Source: Hymenolepis diminuta (Eukaryota > Platyhelminthes > Cestoda > Cyclophyllidea > Hymenolepididae). From it: 64,000 nucleotides of DNA. Position 1 is the stretch's first letter, and each line of letters opens with the position of its first letter. A program made the translations under genes and the position numbers. The notes under the pieces were generated by a model that ran no database searches, was not told the origin of the DNA, and saw only the letters and a list, made by a program, of their open reading frames with translations. This document shows positions 13,473 to 64,000 of this stretch, in pieces. Location of the stretch: assembly GCA_900708905.1 (NCBI GenBank), contig CAADRB010000029.1:1459781-1523780 (forward strand), in the 5' to 3' direction.

Positions 13473-15139
13473 ATGCTATACTGGAAATATGATAAAGACG
13501 AATTAATCATAAACGATCTTTATCGTTTGATCAGAAAAATTGGCTGTGGTTCTTTTGGTGTTATATATCTGGGTGTAAATCAGAAAAATGGAGAGGTAGG
13601 TTTTATGGGCACATTTAACCTAAATATTCAGGAAGTTGCTGTTAAAGTGGAGAGGAATTCCGCTCGTCACAGACAGTTAGCATATGAAAGTAAAGTATAT
13701 AGGATTTTAAATGGCGGAATTGGCATTCCTCGTTTAAGGTAATGCCCTTATTTTAATTATGTCGCTTTCTTAGGTGGTGTGGAAGTCAATACGACCACTA
13801 TTTCCTTGTGATGGATTTACTTGGCCCAAGTCTTGAGGATCTATTCCTTTTCTGCGCTCGACGTTTCACAACAAAGACGGTTCTCATGCTAGCTGATCAG
13901 ATGCTTGCACGAGTCGAGTTCATACACAAAAGATGCTTTGTACACAGGGATATCAAACCTGACAATTTCCTAATGGGAATTGGCCGACATTGCAACAAAC
14001 TGTATATTATCGATTATGGATTAGCAAAACGCTATTGCACCTACAAAGGACAACATATCGAGTACAGAGATGATAAAAATCTAACAGGAACGGCCAGATA
14101 TGCCAGTATAAATGCACATCTTGGAATTGAGCAGTCCCGTAGGGATGATCTAGAATCATTAGGCTACGTTCTCATGTATTTCAATCGTGGGAGTCTACCT
14201 TGGCAAGGGTTAAAGGCAGGTTCTTTGTGATGAAATGTCTACTCTATCACTTCTTATATGAATTAGCTTTTGTATTTTAAACGGTTTGAAACGTTCTGTT
14301 GTGGTATATTTCCTTCCAGTTACGTGCTATTTGCAAATGATAACATGTAGTCATGTGGTTTCTTAACAGCATAAGATCGCGAGTTGCTTTTGTGGATTAA
14401 TCTGATTTATTTACTTTTAGATGCGTTGGCATCTTCACGTATTAGTTACTTGTAGAGCAACTTTTTCCTTTGAAGTGTCAAGCTTTCATTGTCAACATTA
14501 TAGCATGATGGACTAAGCGAAAACAATTTAATACTCGCAATAAGTCTCTCCCGATTGTTAAGTTGAATTCCATCTCGCCGCATTATTAGTGTTTATCTTC
14601 TTTTTCTTAATTTCATTTCTTTCTCCTTACTTTAGGGTAATACAAAGCGGCAAAAATACGAGAGGATAAGCGAAAAAAAGATTTCGACCCCTGTAGAAGC
14701 TTTGTGTAAGGGCTTTCCAGCAGAATTCGCAATGTACTTGAATTATTGCCGAAATCTTCACTTTGAGGAGACTCCGGATTATCTATACCTTCGCCAACTA
14801 TTCCGTATTCTATTCCGCACCCTTGGACACAAATTTGACTTCCTTTTTGATTGGACACTGTTGAAGAGGCACACAGAAAAACCTGGCACTTCCTCAGGTC
14901 AGGCTGTGAGCGGTCCGTCGGAAAATATTCTTGATCCTCCTAAACCCCCGCTTCAAGTAAATGAGGGTTTGGCGCAAAATGCTCTTGGATCCTCATCCGC
15001 TGCTGCTGCAGGTGTATCACAGCTACAGCAGTGCGAAAACCCCAGTGCAGGAGTTCCCTCTAGTGCTAATCCCAAACCAGTGATGGATGATATGTTGGGT
15101 GAGACTATCCAATCGTTTTTGGATAGCTTTAGGGACTAA
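13473..15139 (+). CDS. Casein kinase 1 alpha-like Ser/Thr kinase
   Basis: Exons 13473-13595, 13632-13738, 13774-14215 and 14636-15139 join in frame to 391 residues. The kinase core is closest, from memory of the family, to animal CK1 alpha: glycine loop G24-C-G-S-F-G29, K46, GPSLEDLF near 94-101, HRDIKPDN at 134-141, and the stretch [20 protein letters not shown] typical of CK1. With the ATG at 13473, K46 and D136 fall at the human CK1 alpha positions, which favours it over the ATG at 13419 (18 residues longer). The DFG motif reads D157-Y-G, unusual for CK1. After the kinase (ending around FDWTLLK) comes a divergent tail of about 95 residues rich in Ser, Pro and Gln, with an Ala run and an acidic end near [10 protein letters not shown]1 alpha phosphorylates primed Ser/Thr sites in Wnt, Hedgehog and other pathways. 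The divergent tail, DYG and other changes suggest a paralogue, not the conserved orthologue; this is inference. Confidence 0.93.
13596..13631 (+). other. CK1 intron 1, 36 nt, frame-neutral
   Basis: GTAGGT...TTCAG interrupts the segment NGE|EVAVK; removing it restores the CK1 alignment exactly. The intron is 36 nt, a multiple of three, and contains no in-frame stop, so retention would insert 12 residues just before the ATP-binding lysine. Confidence 0.85.
13739..13773 (+). other. CK1 intron 2, 35 nt
   Basis: GTAATG...CTTAG lies between PRLR and WCGS. Excision joins AG to GTGG (R-W), matching the IRW of CK1 alpha. Unlike intron 1, its length shifts the frame and it contains an in-frame stop if retained. 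Confidence 0.85.
14216..14635 (+). other. CK1 intron 3, probable GC-AG intron
   Basis: No GT donor gives a correct join. Splicing AAAG|GCAGGT to TTTAG|GGTAAT gives [12 protein letters not shown], the same length as GLK-AA-TKKQKYE in CK1 alpha. The nearby GT at 14,220 would leave a stop immediately after the junction with this acceptor. A GC-AG intron is therefore the most economical model. Confidence 0.75.
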
Positions 15140-16919
15140 AGAAGCTGACCCCCGAGCATGCTTTTCACATTTGTGAATACTTTCCGATGATGCGTATCAA
15201 GTATGTTTTATCTCACTCTCTTCGATCCGAGTCTTTGTCTCTTTTTTGCCCGTTTGGTTGCTCTCCCTACCCCCGTTTTCTTGTTGATGCATCTCTCATA
15301 ACCTCTCATTGACTCACTCTGTAAGAAAATCTTTATCTCACACTGGCTATATAGACTTTTCCGTATTAATACGTTGATGACGAGTGTGTATTCTATAAAA
15401 TAACCTACTACACTTTTCTATTCATTTCCAGTATTCTCGATTCTGACTTTGCTTGGTTGATTAATTAATGTGGTTTCCCTCGTAGTATTTAAGAGTACAA
15501 GAATTGTTATTCATGGTTTCAGATTAGCTCTTTATTGGATGAGTTATTGTTTATTTGCTATTTTCCCATGATATGGCTAGTTGATCAAATCCATTAAAAG
15601 GTAATTAGCTTCTAACTGACCAATTCAACTTTTGAAGGAAATTTTTCGAAATATCTTGGCTTTGATATTGTTATAAAAATATGTCCGTTTATTAATAGAT
15701 TGTATCGGGGTAAAGTATAGTTTTCAATTTCTAGATTTATTTAGGAGGCGTGCTAAACTCAATGATAGCATTTTTTGTGTTCTCTTTGGATTTAATTTCT
15801 CTAAAATTATAATTTTTGTCTTTGAATTGTGATGTTTCTTTCCGAAAGCCAACCGTATAAGCGCTTGCTCCCGCCAGTTGTTTTTCCCAGAGCAGTCCTG
15901 ATTTCGGAAGGATCACGTCTGGTAACAAAATTTAGAAGATTGCTCTTATGGTTAATTTCTTCACAAAATTTTCTTCAATGCTTGCACAGTTAACTTCTGT
16001 TCGAGTAATAGTTATTGCCACTGTTAGGGTTTTGTTTTCTAGAAATCTTTGTATAATAGTGCTAATTATCTTTAAAGCTGTTCTACAATAACCTGATCCA
16101 AATCTGAAATTGATCGACTAGGAAGTTGCATTGGGTATCAGGTTTCGTTTGATAGTATAATCTATCTAATGAATGGAATGATTCCTCTTGTTTGTTTAAT
16201 GTCAATTTACCGATGGCTATAATTTGTAGTTTCCCGATCCATATTAGGTTCAGATTTTGACAAGTGCAATTTGTAGTTTCATGGCTTTTTCTCTGTAGAT
16301 ACGATTATTGGGGAACTTATTATGACTTTATTTGATAGGTTTCCACTGCTTTCGTATTTACATTGAATCATTCCTACACAGGAAGTTTGTGAGATTTGGC
16401 ATGTCACACGTATTGATGGCTCAGCAAGAAGGCAAGTAGCTTATTATTTGAATGAGGGTGCTTATTACTTCAGTCAAAGTCTGGTGGCATTAAAGGACCA
16501 AGGTAGCGGTCATTAAAGGTCTCTGAATGTGAGATGATCCAGCTCTATGCCAGCGTTATTATGCAGTCATTTGAACGTATCGCACTGATTTCTCGACGTA
16601 TTTATTCGAAATAGCATTTGAATGTGTAATATGGATATCCATTAATCCCTATTTCTGTCGGTAATTATATTAATTCAATATCTGATCTTGTTAAATTTCA
16701 TTGTGCGCCGTTATTACTACCCACAGTAATACTAAAACTTGACAATTTTCGATTGTGGGAAGTACGTGAAGTCGGTTAACAAAAAGCCAAAAAAATAATA
16801 AAAGGAGAAGCAAAAAGCTACTGAAGCAACGCCAAGATATCAAGGACCTACTTTTAAGCACTGTTTTTTCCCCGCCTGCACTCTGAACGTATTGATTCTA
16901 TTCGCTAAATTACACTTCC
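15140..16919. other. 3' flank of the CK1-like gene
   Basis: This stretch should contain the CK1 3' UTR. No coding exon was recognised on either strand. It is AT-rich with T-rich runs; I could not place the poly(A) site with confidence. Confidence 0.45.
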
Positions 16920-19900
16920 TTTTTCGATAAGAGCGTGGACACACGAGGAAAGAATTGAATTTAGCGGTCAGGGAAATGGCCTGGTTTTAGACCAGTAGAT
17001 GTACTTTCGATTACCCACATGTCCTCTCTTCTCCACTCGGTTTTTATTTAACCATGGATGAATAAAAGGGAAAAAGCTTCTGCCGATTCAATACATGTAT
17101 AGAAAACTTAATATTTGCCCTTTCCAACACGCCCAGTCAGAATCGTAACTGACGAAAATGTAGCACACCTGTTTCCTCTCAGACGCAATTTGTATCGAGA
17201 GGATCTAAAGCAATCAAGCTTCTCGCAATTGCACATTTTACTGTATATACCCATTTTGATGAGAAATTATCGATCACTGTTTGACAAATTAGTCTATCTC
17301 ACTTCTCTAATTCTCCCCATGTAAATATTGGTTGTAACCGTATGGAAAGTGTTGTTGAGAAAGTATCGAATTTATCAACGAAGTTGCATTTCCTTTTCCG
17401 ACAAAAGCTTCGGCATTATCGTTATATACAAAAAGGGAGAATGAAGTTAGTGTACGTGGAAATAGTTTTAAGGCCAACCGTTACACTATCGTTCGCCCAC
17501 AAACTTCCTATTTCCCCCCTTAAGAACGTAGACATTTTTTAGCTGATAAAGGATGAGAAAAGAGACTCTTCTCTCATTTTTGCTTGAAAAACAAAGGCAG
17601 AATTTAGCTGGCGGATGCAGAAATGACCTAGGTTCTACGCCTGGCATGAGAAAAGACTTCTCACGATTCCATTAATTATTTGCTAAAATTGAACATTCTC
17701 ACAAGCTGAAATGAAATGAAGCCCTCGTAACAGCATATTAATACTTTTGTGTAGTCAAGGCTCGTTGAGGGCTCATTAATCAATTCCTGGTATGAAGAAT
17801 GACTGGGTATTATTGGTGGATTTCCACACTGAACTATCGATCATCAATCAATGCCTCTCCCACTCTAAAAGGTGAAATAAATTTTTATGAAAGGGTATTT
17901 GCACAGACCTGATCTCTGAGTTTAAAATTTACATTTAACTCAATATACAATGATTGGTGCAATCCTACTATTTATTGAACTCCTGTAAAAATTTTTAAAC
18001 TTGTCTACACTACAGCTATATGAAGAGGGGTATATGTACATTGTATGACCACCTATCACTAAGGCCTCTAGGGACAAGAATTTCGGATCACGAACCACGG
18101 TACTACTTATGACAACAATTAAGAAGCTAATAAATCTGCAATTCAAATGAATGAATTTTGGTGGCTTAACTTATATTCTCTGCCTTTTCCCATCCTCTAT
18201 TGTTTATTTGGACTACTTTATATTTCTTAATGACTAAAAATTGTAGATTTTGTTTACCCGTGAGTAGTAACATCAAGATCAGTTTCTCTCGATCCTTTTT
18301 TTCTAATGATCAATTCTAATTTCAATTCAAATTAAACAACGTTTACTCGCATTATTTGAACGAAATTATTCAAAACTAAATAAGCCAACCGTAATCATCT
18401 TATCATACCAGATACGTCTGTAAATAGATAAAGCATTTATCGGTCTTGCTATCTTTTCTTTCTCCAAATTTCTTCACATTATTGAATACAGAGTTTCGAA
18501 TAGCCTACTTACTCTTCAACACTAATGAAAGATTATTAAGCAGATAAATGAAATCTAAATCAGGTAATGAGAATTTATTGATCACAGCTAATCAAACTGT
18601 CTTTCCTCTTCTCCCAATCTCTTCATGTAAACATATAGCATTCTGCTAGTGGACACATTTTCGACCTCAGATTCATTTCTCTCCCGCAGTTTGCACTCCA
18701 ATAAAAGAAAAAAGCTGATCCCTTCCATTTCTAACGAAATGAACACATTATCATTCTCTGAGATATAATTTGTATCATAATGGTCAAAGTCAAGCAAGTA
18801 CATCTTTTTTCATATGTGGTGAGAACCCATAGATCACAGTTTCCCCTTTTCCTTATTTTTCAAAGTAGGTCAGTGTAACATTTTGACAGTATATTACCGA
18901 TCGTACGCCCACCAGGTATGACGGAAGACCGTTGTATAAAATTGGAGACGAGTTTTTTCCTTACAAGTAGTTTCAACTTTAACGAAAATTAAACATCTGT
19001 TTTTTTATGGTCCCTTCTACTGAAAATAGCACTTTTGAAATTAAATCAGCTACTCACAATTACGAAATAACAAGAACCTATCGTGACGAGAACTTATAGA
19101 TCAGTTTAAAGGGCATACTTTTGTTTTTGTTAGCAGACACGGAAGTGGCGTAATTTTCAACATTGTAAGATTGGTCTTTCGACTAATTTCTCCTTCCCTC
19201 TTTAGCAAGAGAATGGAAAGCCAATTGTCTCGTAAGGTTGGAAACGTATTAAGGAGATAAAGGTCATTTTTATTCTCTGTGCATCGTCATAATTCTTTTC
19301 TTTACACACACTTCTAACATCGGAATGATCTACTGCAAGCCAGCCTCTTGCGAAGCACATTTTGTTGCAACACAATTACTAGTCGAATGAGAACTTACCC
19401 CTTCCTTCCTCTCTTAATTTTCCTCAATTAAACCAAACCAGTATTTCGATAGCGAATACGGAAATGTCCAGCTTTGTGCCCCACCTTCCACTTACTAAAC
19501 AAGAGAAAAAAAGCTTGTTTTATGAAGCTGAAAACAAGTTAAAGATACTGCTAATGTGATTTTCTCCTTCCTTTTCCTCAAGATTCATTCCGCTTTTAAC
19601 AAGAATAAAACGCGTCTGTTCTTTCTTGCAAGCCCTAGAATTGATTAAATTAAAGTGCACTTCACTGCATGTCAGCACTAGTTTAATAAACCTAGTCGAC
19701 CCAACGACCTTCCCACTTCACAAAATTTTCTTCAAGTAAAACAGACAACATTTGCATATAGGAGACCGAAATGACCTAAATTTCGTCTTGGCATTATCGA
19801 TCGCGAATACACCTTCCCTCCCCTTATCAATTCAGCAAAAAAATGTAGAGCAGTTTGTTTCATAAGGCTACGGTCCTCCCTTTTCTAATGGCTCAATCAA

Positions 19901-22060
19901 CTTTTAGCGAAATGAAAAATCTGTCTCATCTCAGATACATCTTGCAGCTCAATGATCAAATCAAACAAGCTATCTGCGAGTGCCTTTTGTTTTTGCATAG
20001 AACCCAAAATAATCTACTAATATTTACCTGTTTACACATCCTCCTTGCCTAATTTTCTTCACAAAATCAAAGGAAGCATTTTGTTTAGGTTGGCATGACA
20101 ATGATCCAGTTTTACGCCTTGAACTTTTTACATGCACCTACTTTCCCAATTCCTACAAAACAGGGGAAAAAGGATTGTTTTACATTACGATGTAAAAGAC
20201 GATTTAAAGAGGATGGTAGGTATTGTAGTCTTCTTCCTCCTTTTTCTCTCAACTTTTAACAAAAGTGAAACACGTACACCCTCTCCTATGACCTTCAACT
20301 CTAAGCATAAGTATGGTATAAATTTTAACTATCTGCTTGTAGATTTATTTCTTATTGGATGTACCTGCTAGGGAGTTAATAACTTCTCGATCGAGCATAC
20401 CTCCTGTTCTGCCTTAATTTTTCTTAACATAATCACAGCCAGTGTTTACCATTAAACATTGAAACGCCGTAATTTTACAACATGTATTATCAATCTCTTA
20501 AACCGTTTCAAAGGAATGAAAAGACGAATTGATTAATAAGGGCTAGGTCCCTTCTTCGCTCACAATCTATATAAATTTTAATGAAAATTAAATTGAGTTA
20601 TTTCGTCTTAGATACAATTTGAATCGAAATAGTCTAATTAAAATGAGATACCCGTAAGTGCATTATAATTATGTATGCAATAGAAACTTATTGATTAGTT
20701 TTCCCTTTCTAATTATTCCCGTATAATCGAAGAATGAATTTTGGTGGCGGACATGAATATAAATCTTGTACCACGGCTAGGGAGGGAAGATTATTTTACA
20801 AGGACGAAGGCGAGTTTTTGTCACATGTTTCAATTTAAACAAAAATCAAACATCTACTTTTCTGGCAAGCTCTGCTGGTATCAACACTCCGAAATCAAAC
20901 CAGCTATCCGCAAGTACACTTTGATATTGTGTGCTGATTTGAAAGTATCATAATGAGACCTTACAGATCGCAGTTTACCATGTTACCTTCCTTCTATTCT
21001 AATCGCCTTTGTATAATTAAGGACAATTTTAGTAGTGGTCTTGTTCTCTATCTTGCATTGTCCATTGTAAGCCCACTATCCCCATTTCCATTTTAGCAAA
21101 TGGAGATAGAAACGCAGATTGGCTTAAAAGACAGACCCGGTCTTTACAAGTTCATCTGATTTTTATCAAAATTGAGCATACGAAACCCATACCAAATTTG
21201 TTTAACTCAAACAAACTACTCACAAACGCACTTGGTGGTGCATTCAATGTGACCTTGTCGCTCAATGTTTACCTAGTCATGCTTCCTCCCTAATTTTCTT
21301 CATAGACCAAATTGTAACGATGGACAAGAAGTGGCCTGGTTTTAAGCTCTGCACTATCAATAGTACACCTACTTCTCCTCACTTCCTTCATATAATAGGC
21401 AAGAGAGGAAAGAAACCGTCACAGAAAGATAGACAGATAAGAAATATGAGGTCAACTTCTCGCTGTCTTTACCATTATTTCCACTTTTAACGAAATGATA
21501 AGCGGGCTGCTCTCCTCCACACACGTTCTTCTTACATCAGAATCGCTTAAACAAAGCCCATTATTTGCACGTACATCGTAGCAATACATCTAATCGCTAA
21601 TAGAATGAGAATTTATCGACCAAGCCACTTACCCTCCTCCCCTAATTTTCTTCAATGAAAATGGACACGGAAACAATCTAGTTCTACGTCTCGTACTATC
21701 GATCGTACGGCTACTTTCCCACGTCCCAACAACTAGCTAAGAGAGAAGAGAAAAGAACTTGTTTTTATAAGGCTGAGGACGAGTTAAAGGGAGAGAAAGA
21801 TAAGAACATCTCCCATCCCTTCTCTCACAATTCATTCCACTTTTAACAAAAATTAAACACACCTGCTTCTCCTCTTCTCATTCTCACGTACGCTTTTACG
21901 AGGTAAGCGTGCGAATTTAAGAAGAAGCGTAGCAGTAGTAGAGGGAGACGCAAGCAAGTAGATAGGTAGACAATGAAAGCAATAGTGTGCACAGCTGTTG
22001 AACAATAAAACCCAAAATAGGTGAGGCGTAGGAATGGGAATAGATCAAGACACAAGAGAG
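16920..22060. repeat. Degenerate tandem array, units of about 320 bp
   Basis: A series of motifs recurs in the same order. One is GAGAACTTATCGATCACAG-like, for example near 17260, 18568, 18820, 19390, 20690, 20950 and 21610. It is followed by CCTAATTTTCTTCA (19405, 20050, 20415, 21290, 21640), then AATGGCCTGGTTTTA (16975, 19145, 20100, 21335), then ATCGATCGTACGCC (18899, 19797, 21697), then AAGCTTGTTTTATAAGGCTGA (18920, 19206, 19500, 19845, 20160, 20515, 20780, 21100, 21400, 21740), then CTTTTAACGAAAATTAAAC (18972, 19590, 19898, 20249, 20574, 20836, 21160, 21485, 21841). Spacing is about 260-360 bases, giving roughly 14-16 units. Units are diverged and no frame is conserved across them. It lies between the 3' ends of the two convergent genes. 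Function is unknown. Confidence 0.75.
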
Positions 22061-22210
22061 AAGAAGGGCAAAGCCTAATTTAATTCGTGGGGGAAAAAGA
22101 AATTAAGTAGGGCGGGAGGAATTTGCATCATCATCACTGGGCGAGTGCATGGGGCTAGTTCGTTGGTTGGTTCCTACATATGACAAGTTCGTTAGTGTGA
22201 TCCTAGTTCA

Positions 22211-22311
22211 TGAGAAAAGGCAATCAGTCTCTGGTTGAGGGAAAGGGGAAACCAAAAAGGGAAAGGGAGCACATACATTGAGAGAGAGGAGGGGGAGAGA
22301 GAGCGAATGAC
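22211..22311 (+). repeat. Purine-rich low-complexity stretch
   Basis: About 100 bases are mostly A and G on the plus strand, including GAGAGAGAGGAGGGGGAGAG. It borders the tandem array and has no coding sense. Such tracts can form triplex-like structures, but here it may simply be simple sequence. Confidence 0.6.
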
Positions 22312-22689
22312 ACTGGTGGCTATCAAAGAAACTAAATATACAGTGAGTGTCGTCGAGTACTGTAATTGAGTGTTAAACGTCTCTATAAGTTATGGGCAAG
22401 GGATTCAAACGAAACAAAAGAAAGCAGCGGAGTGCAGGAAATGACGAAGCATTGAGGAACGGAGTGAAGGATTTTCATCTAGGTCGACCTAGGCAGATTT
22501 CGTTACGAGGAATTATCAGTATGACCTGCGAGTAGATAGATGTTGGAATTATTCGAGGAACCTCCTACTGATCGACTCTCAACTACTATGTTTCTAAACA
22601 AACAAAAAGCTGTTATTAGAAAAATAACTGTTGAAAATTTTGACATTCTCACTTTGGCGAATCAGTGGCGTATACGGGTTCGATACTTA

Positions 22690-22870
22690 TCGGCGTACAC
22701 CCAGCGAGAGGTATGAACAACCGAGCTGGCTAAAACGGATTAGCCATGACGGGCGCCAGACCCACTTCGGTAATAGTGATCAGATGTCACGGGATTGATA
22801 CACAACCAGTGATGTGGATGACCAACCACGCTGTTTAATTCTGATTAACAGAAGGAGTATAAGAGTGCAC
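22690..22870 (-). repeat. SINE-like dispersed repeat
   Basis: Read on the minus strand, ATCAGAATTAAACAGCGTGG followed by a CATCCACATCACTGG block matches 28,379-28,430 (+) in order and spacing, and the CATCCACATCACTG block recurs near 58,660 (+). AATTAAGCAG is reminiscent of the internal promoter of 5S rRNA. At 22,690-22,725 the plus strand shows a GGGTTCGAT box-B-like string. The element is therefore probably a Pol III-type SINE fragment. Confidence 0.45.
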
Positions 22871-23065
22871 ATTTTGCATCAGAGCGACTTCAGATTATTG
22901 AGCGTTTACAATTGTGACGTTGATCAGACTATTTAGATTAGTTTGAAAATGTTAGTAAACTATATCCATAAAACACCTTTTATTGATCTTCAGGCCCTGG
23001 ACAGATGGATGACAAAGACTTACCTCTCTTGACTAATACTAATCAAAACGATTGGTCGTTCTAAG

Positions 23066-23120
23066 CGTGAAGACGAGTATCCAACTCATGGCCTCTAACT
23101 CGAACGCTACGTCACTGGGG
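23066..23120 (-). repeat. tRNA-like SINE fragment
   Basis: On the minus strand GTGACGTAGCG is followed by AGTTAGAGGCCATGAGTTGG, related to the tRNA-like blocks at 7,999-8,060 and 44,179-44,252. Downstream of it a further weakly shared string (AAGAGAGGTA) supports a longer repeat. No intact tRNA fold. Confidence 0.35.
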
Positions 23121-23740
23121 CAAAACCACCATATTACGTTAGTAAAATGCCTGATTGTAAATCAGTTAAAGGCTTTTCCCAGCTTTGTTTACTTACTAAG
23201 AAGATTCCATTAGTTGAAAATGTCTCTTTAACTCTATAATGACACAAACTGAACAAATTGACTGTTAACGTAATGTTAACACACTGCGTTATTAAGTAAC
23301 AGGTTAATCTCAAAGCAGTGTAATAATAAAGTTATATCGTTATCATTTATGCATATGTGGCGTAGCAATCGTTTAGGCGTCCACCTCACTAGAATGCATG
23401 GATCGGAATAAGGATGACGCTTGTATCATAGTTTGAAGTTATCCAGTAGGTGTAAGGCAGTCACTAGTTCATCAAATAAGGCCTTCTCTGTGAAAGATTT
23501 TATCTTAATAACACATTTCAAATTATTAAACCCGTAACACAGTATGAAATACTGAATCTACAATAGAGCTCCCCCTCTTGTTTAGTCTAGGTTTCCGCCA
23601 AAATAGGGGGAATTGAAATGAATTAATTATTTACCACTTCATCCATGATGAAACAATCAAAGCCACACCGATATGGTATGTGAAAAATGTCTCTCAACTA
23701 GATAGCCGCTTATAGTCGGGTAAAATGAAGTAAAACTTAC

Positions 23741-63242
<39,502 letters not shown>

Positions 63243-64000
63243 CTAACCGGCTATTCATCTAACGAACAAACATCAAAACTCATTTACAAACGGACCGCTA
63301 CAACTAGCAGTTCAGTGTATGAAGTACGCCATTCAAAAACAATTCGCAGGTTTATTTCTACAATGCTAAATATCATCAGTTCTTCAAACCCTTTATTAAT
63401 AAACAGAGAATTTTTCTGATATACCCCAGATTAAAATCAACACTTATTCGCATAATAGAAATTTTAACTCCTATTTTTATTATTATTGTATAATTCCCCG
63501 AAACAAATATTGATATAGTTGTTTAAGAAAAACATCTTTAAAAATAACACTTTTTGTTTATTTGCAGTGTATTTACAAATTTTTTCCTGGTTATCTGATT
63601 TTTGCTTTCTTTGGCGTTAATATTTATCTGATTTGTTTTTGGTCCAATAGAGTCCAACCTCAAATAATGACATGTATAGAATTATGTACCGATTCGTTTT
63701 TTTGAGTGTTTTATTTATTTGCCGCTAAGTTGCCCTCCTTCTCATGACTTTAGCTTAGATGATGTCTACATTGGTATCCATGATAAATGAAAGAACTATC
63801 TACATAAATGGTAAAAATTATTAAATTATATATAAATTTTCTTGTCTTTCTTATAAGATTGTATCTGTTATAGCCATCAGATATCTATCAACACATGGCG
63901 ATCAAAAATGATTGACTGGCGATGAGATCTCCACTTTAGTGTCAACAGGCGGTCCCACTGTGTTTCCATGTTTGCACATAGACACCTAAACGCGTGTCGA
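63243..64000. other. Upstream region of the MAP4K gene
   Basis: AT-rich sequence 5' of the MAP4K start. It should contain the 5' UTR and promoter or a spliced-leader acceptor, but no specific motif could be assigned. Nothing coding was recognised. Confidence 0.45.

Noticed and set aside
22460..22525. Terminal MAP4K exon beginning after CTCGCAG at 22,519
   Set aside because: In the required phase it yields only two residues before a stop; in another phase it gives VILIIPRNEICLGRPR but that breaks the splice phase. Not supported without cDNA.

Overview
The window looks like nuclear DNA of a parasitic flatworm, most likely a cestode or trematode. It is AT-rich, has intron-rich genes with many introns of only 34-37 nt, and carries mariner-like and SINE-like repeats. 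This placement is an inference from gene structure and composition; no taxonomic marker is present. No prokaryotic, rRNA, CRISPR or intact tRNA feature was seen. Most open frames over 60 codons are chance frames in non-coding DNA or shadows of real exons.

Two protein-kinase genes lie tail to tail. On the + strand, 13473-15139 is a four-exon casein kinase 1 alpha-like gene (391 residues predicted). It has two tiny introns and one 420-nt intron that fits best as a non-canonical GC-AG intron. On the - strand, 63242 down to about 23741 is a roughly 40-kb MAP4K/germinal-centre kinase gene of the MAP4K3/MAP4K5 (Drosophila happyhour) class. I assembled 29 consecutive coding exons whose phases all agree: an N-terminal kinase domain (exons 1-9 and the start of 10b), a very long low-complexity linker (exons 10b-21, about 1,150 residues) and a C-terminal citron-homology (CNH) domain (exons 22-29). 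A second exon homologous to the start of exon 10b lies upstream of it (10a, about 58885-58947) and may be an alternative or poison exon. The C-terminus is unresolved because an in-frame TAA overlaps an apparently good 5' splice site.

Region by region: 1-9.7 kb has no recognisable gene. 9.7-11.0 kb is a broken mariner-like element. 13.4-15.1 kb is the CK1 gene. About 16.9-22.1 kb is a degenerate tandem array of units of roughly 320 bp. 22.2-23.7 kb holds purine-rich and SINE-like sequence. 23.7-63.2 kb is the MAP4K gene; its 51.35-57.15 kb intron contains a second mariner-like copy whose 0.8-kb core appears identical to the first, including the same inactivating lesions. 63.2-64.0 kb is upstream sequence with nothing recognised.

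The two kinases are not known to form one pathway. MAP4K3-class kinases act in JNK, Hippo and amino-acid/TORC1 signalling; CK1 alpha acts in Wnt, Hedgehog and many other pathways. Their adjacency need not be functional. The most noteworthy items are the duplicated MAP4K exon, the tandem array, the mariner pair with an apparently homogenised core, and the unusual CK1 introns.
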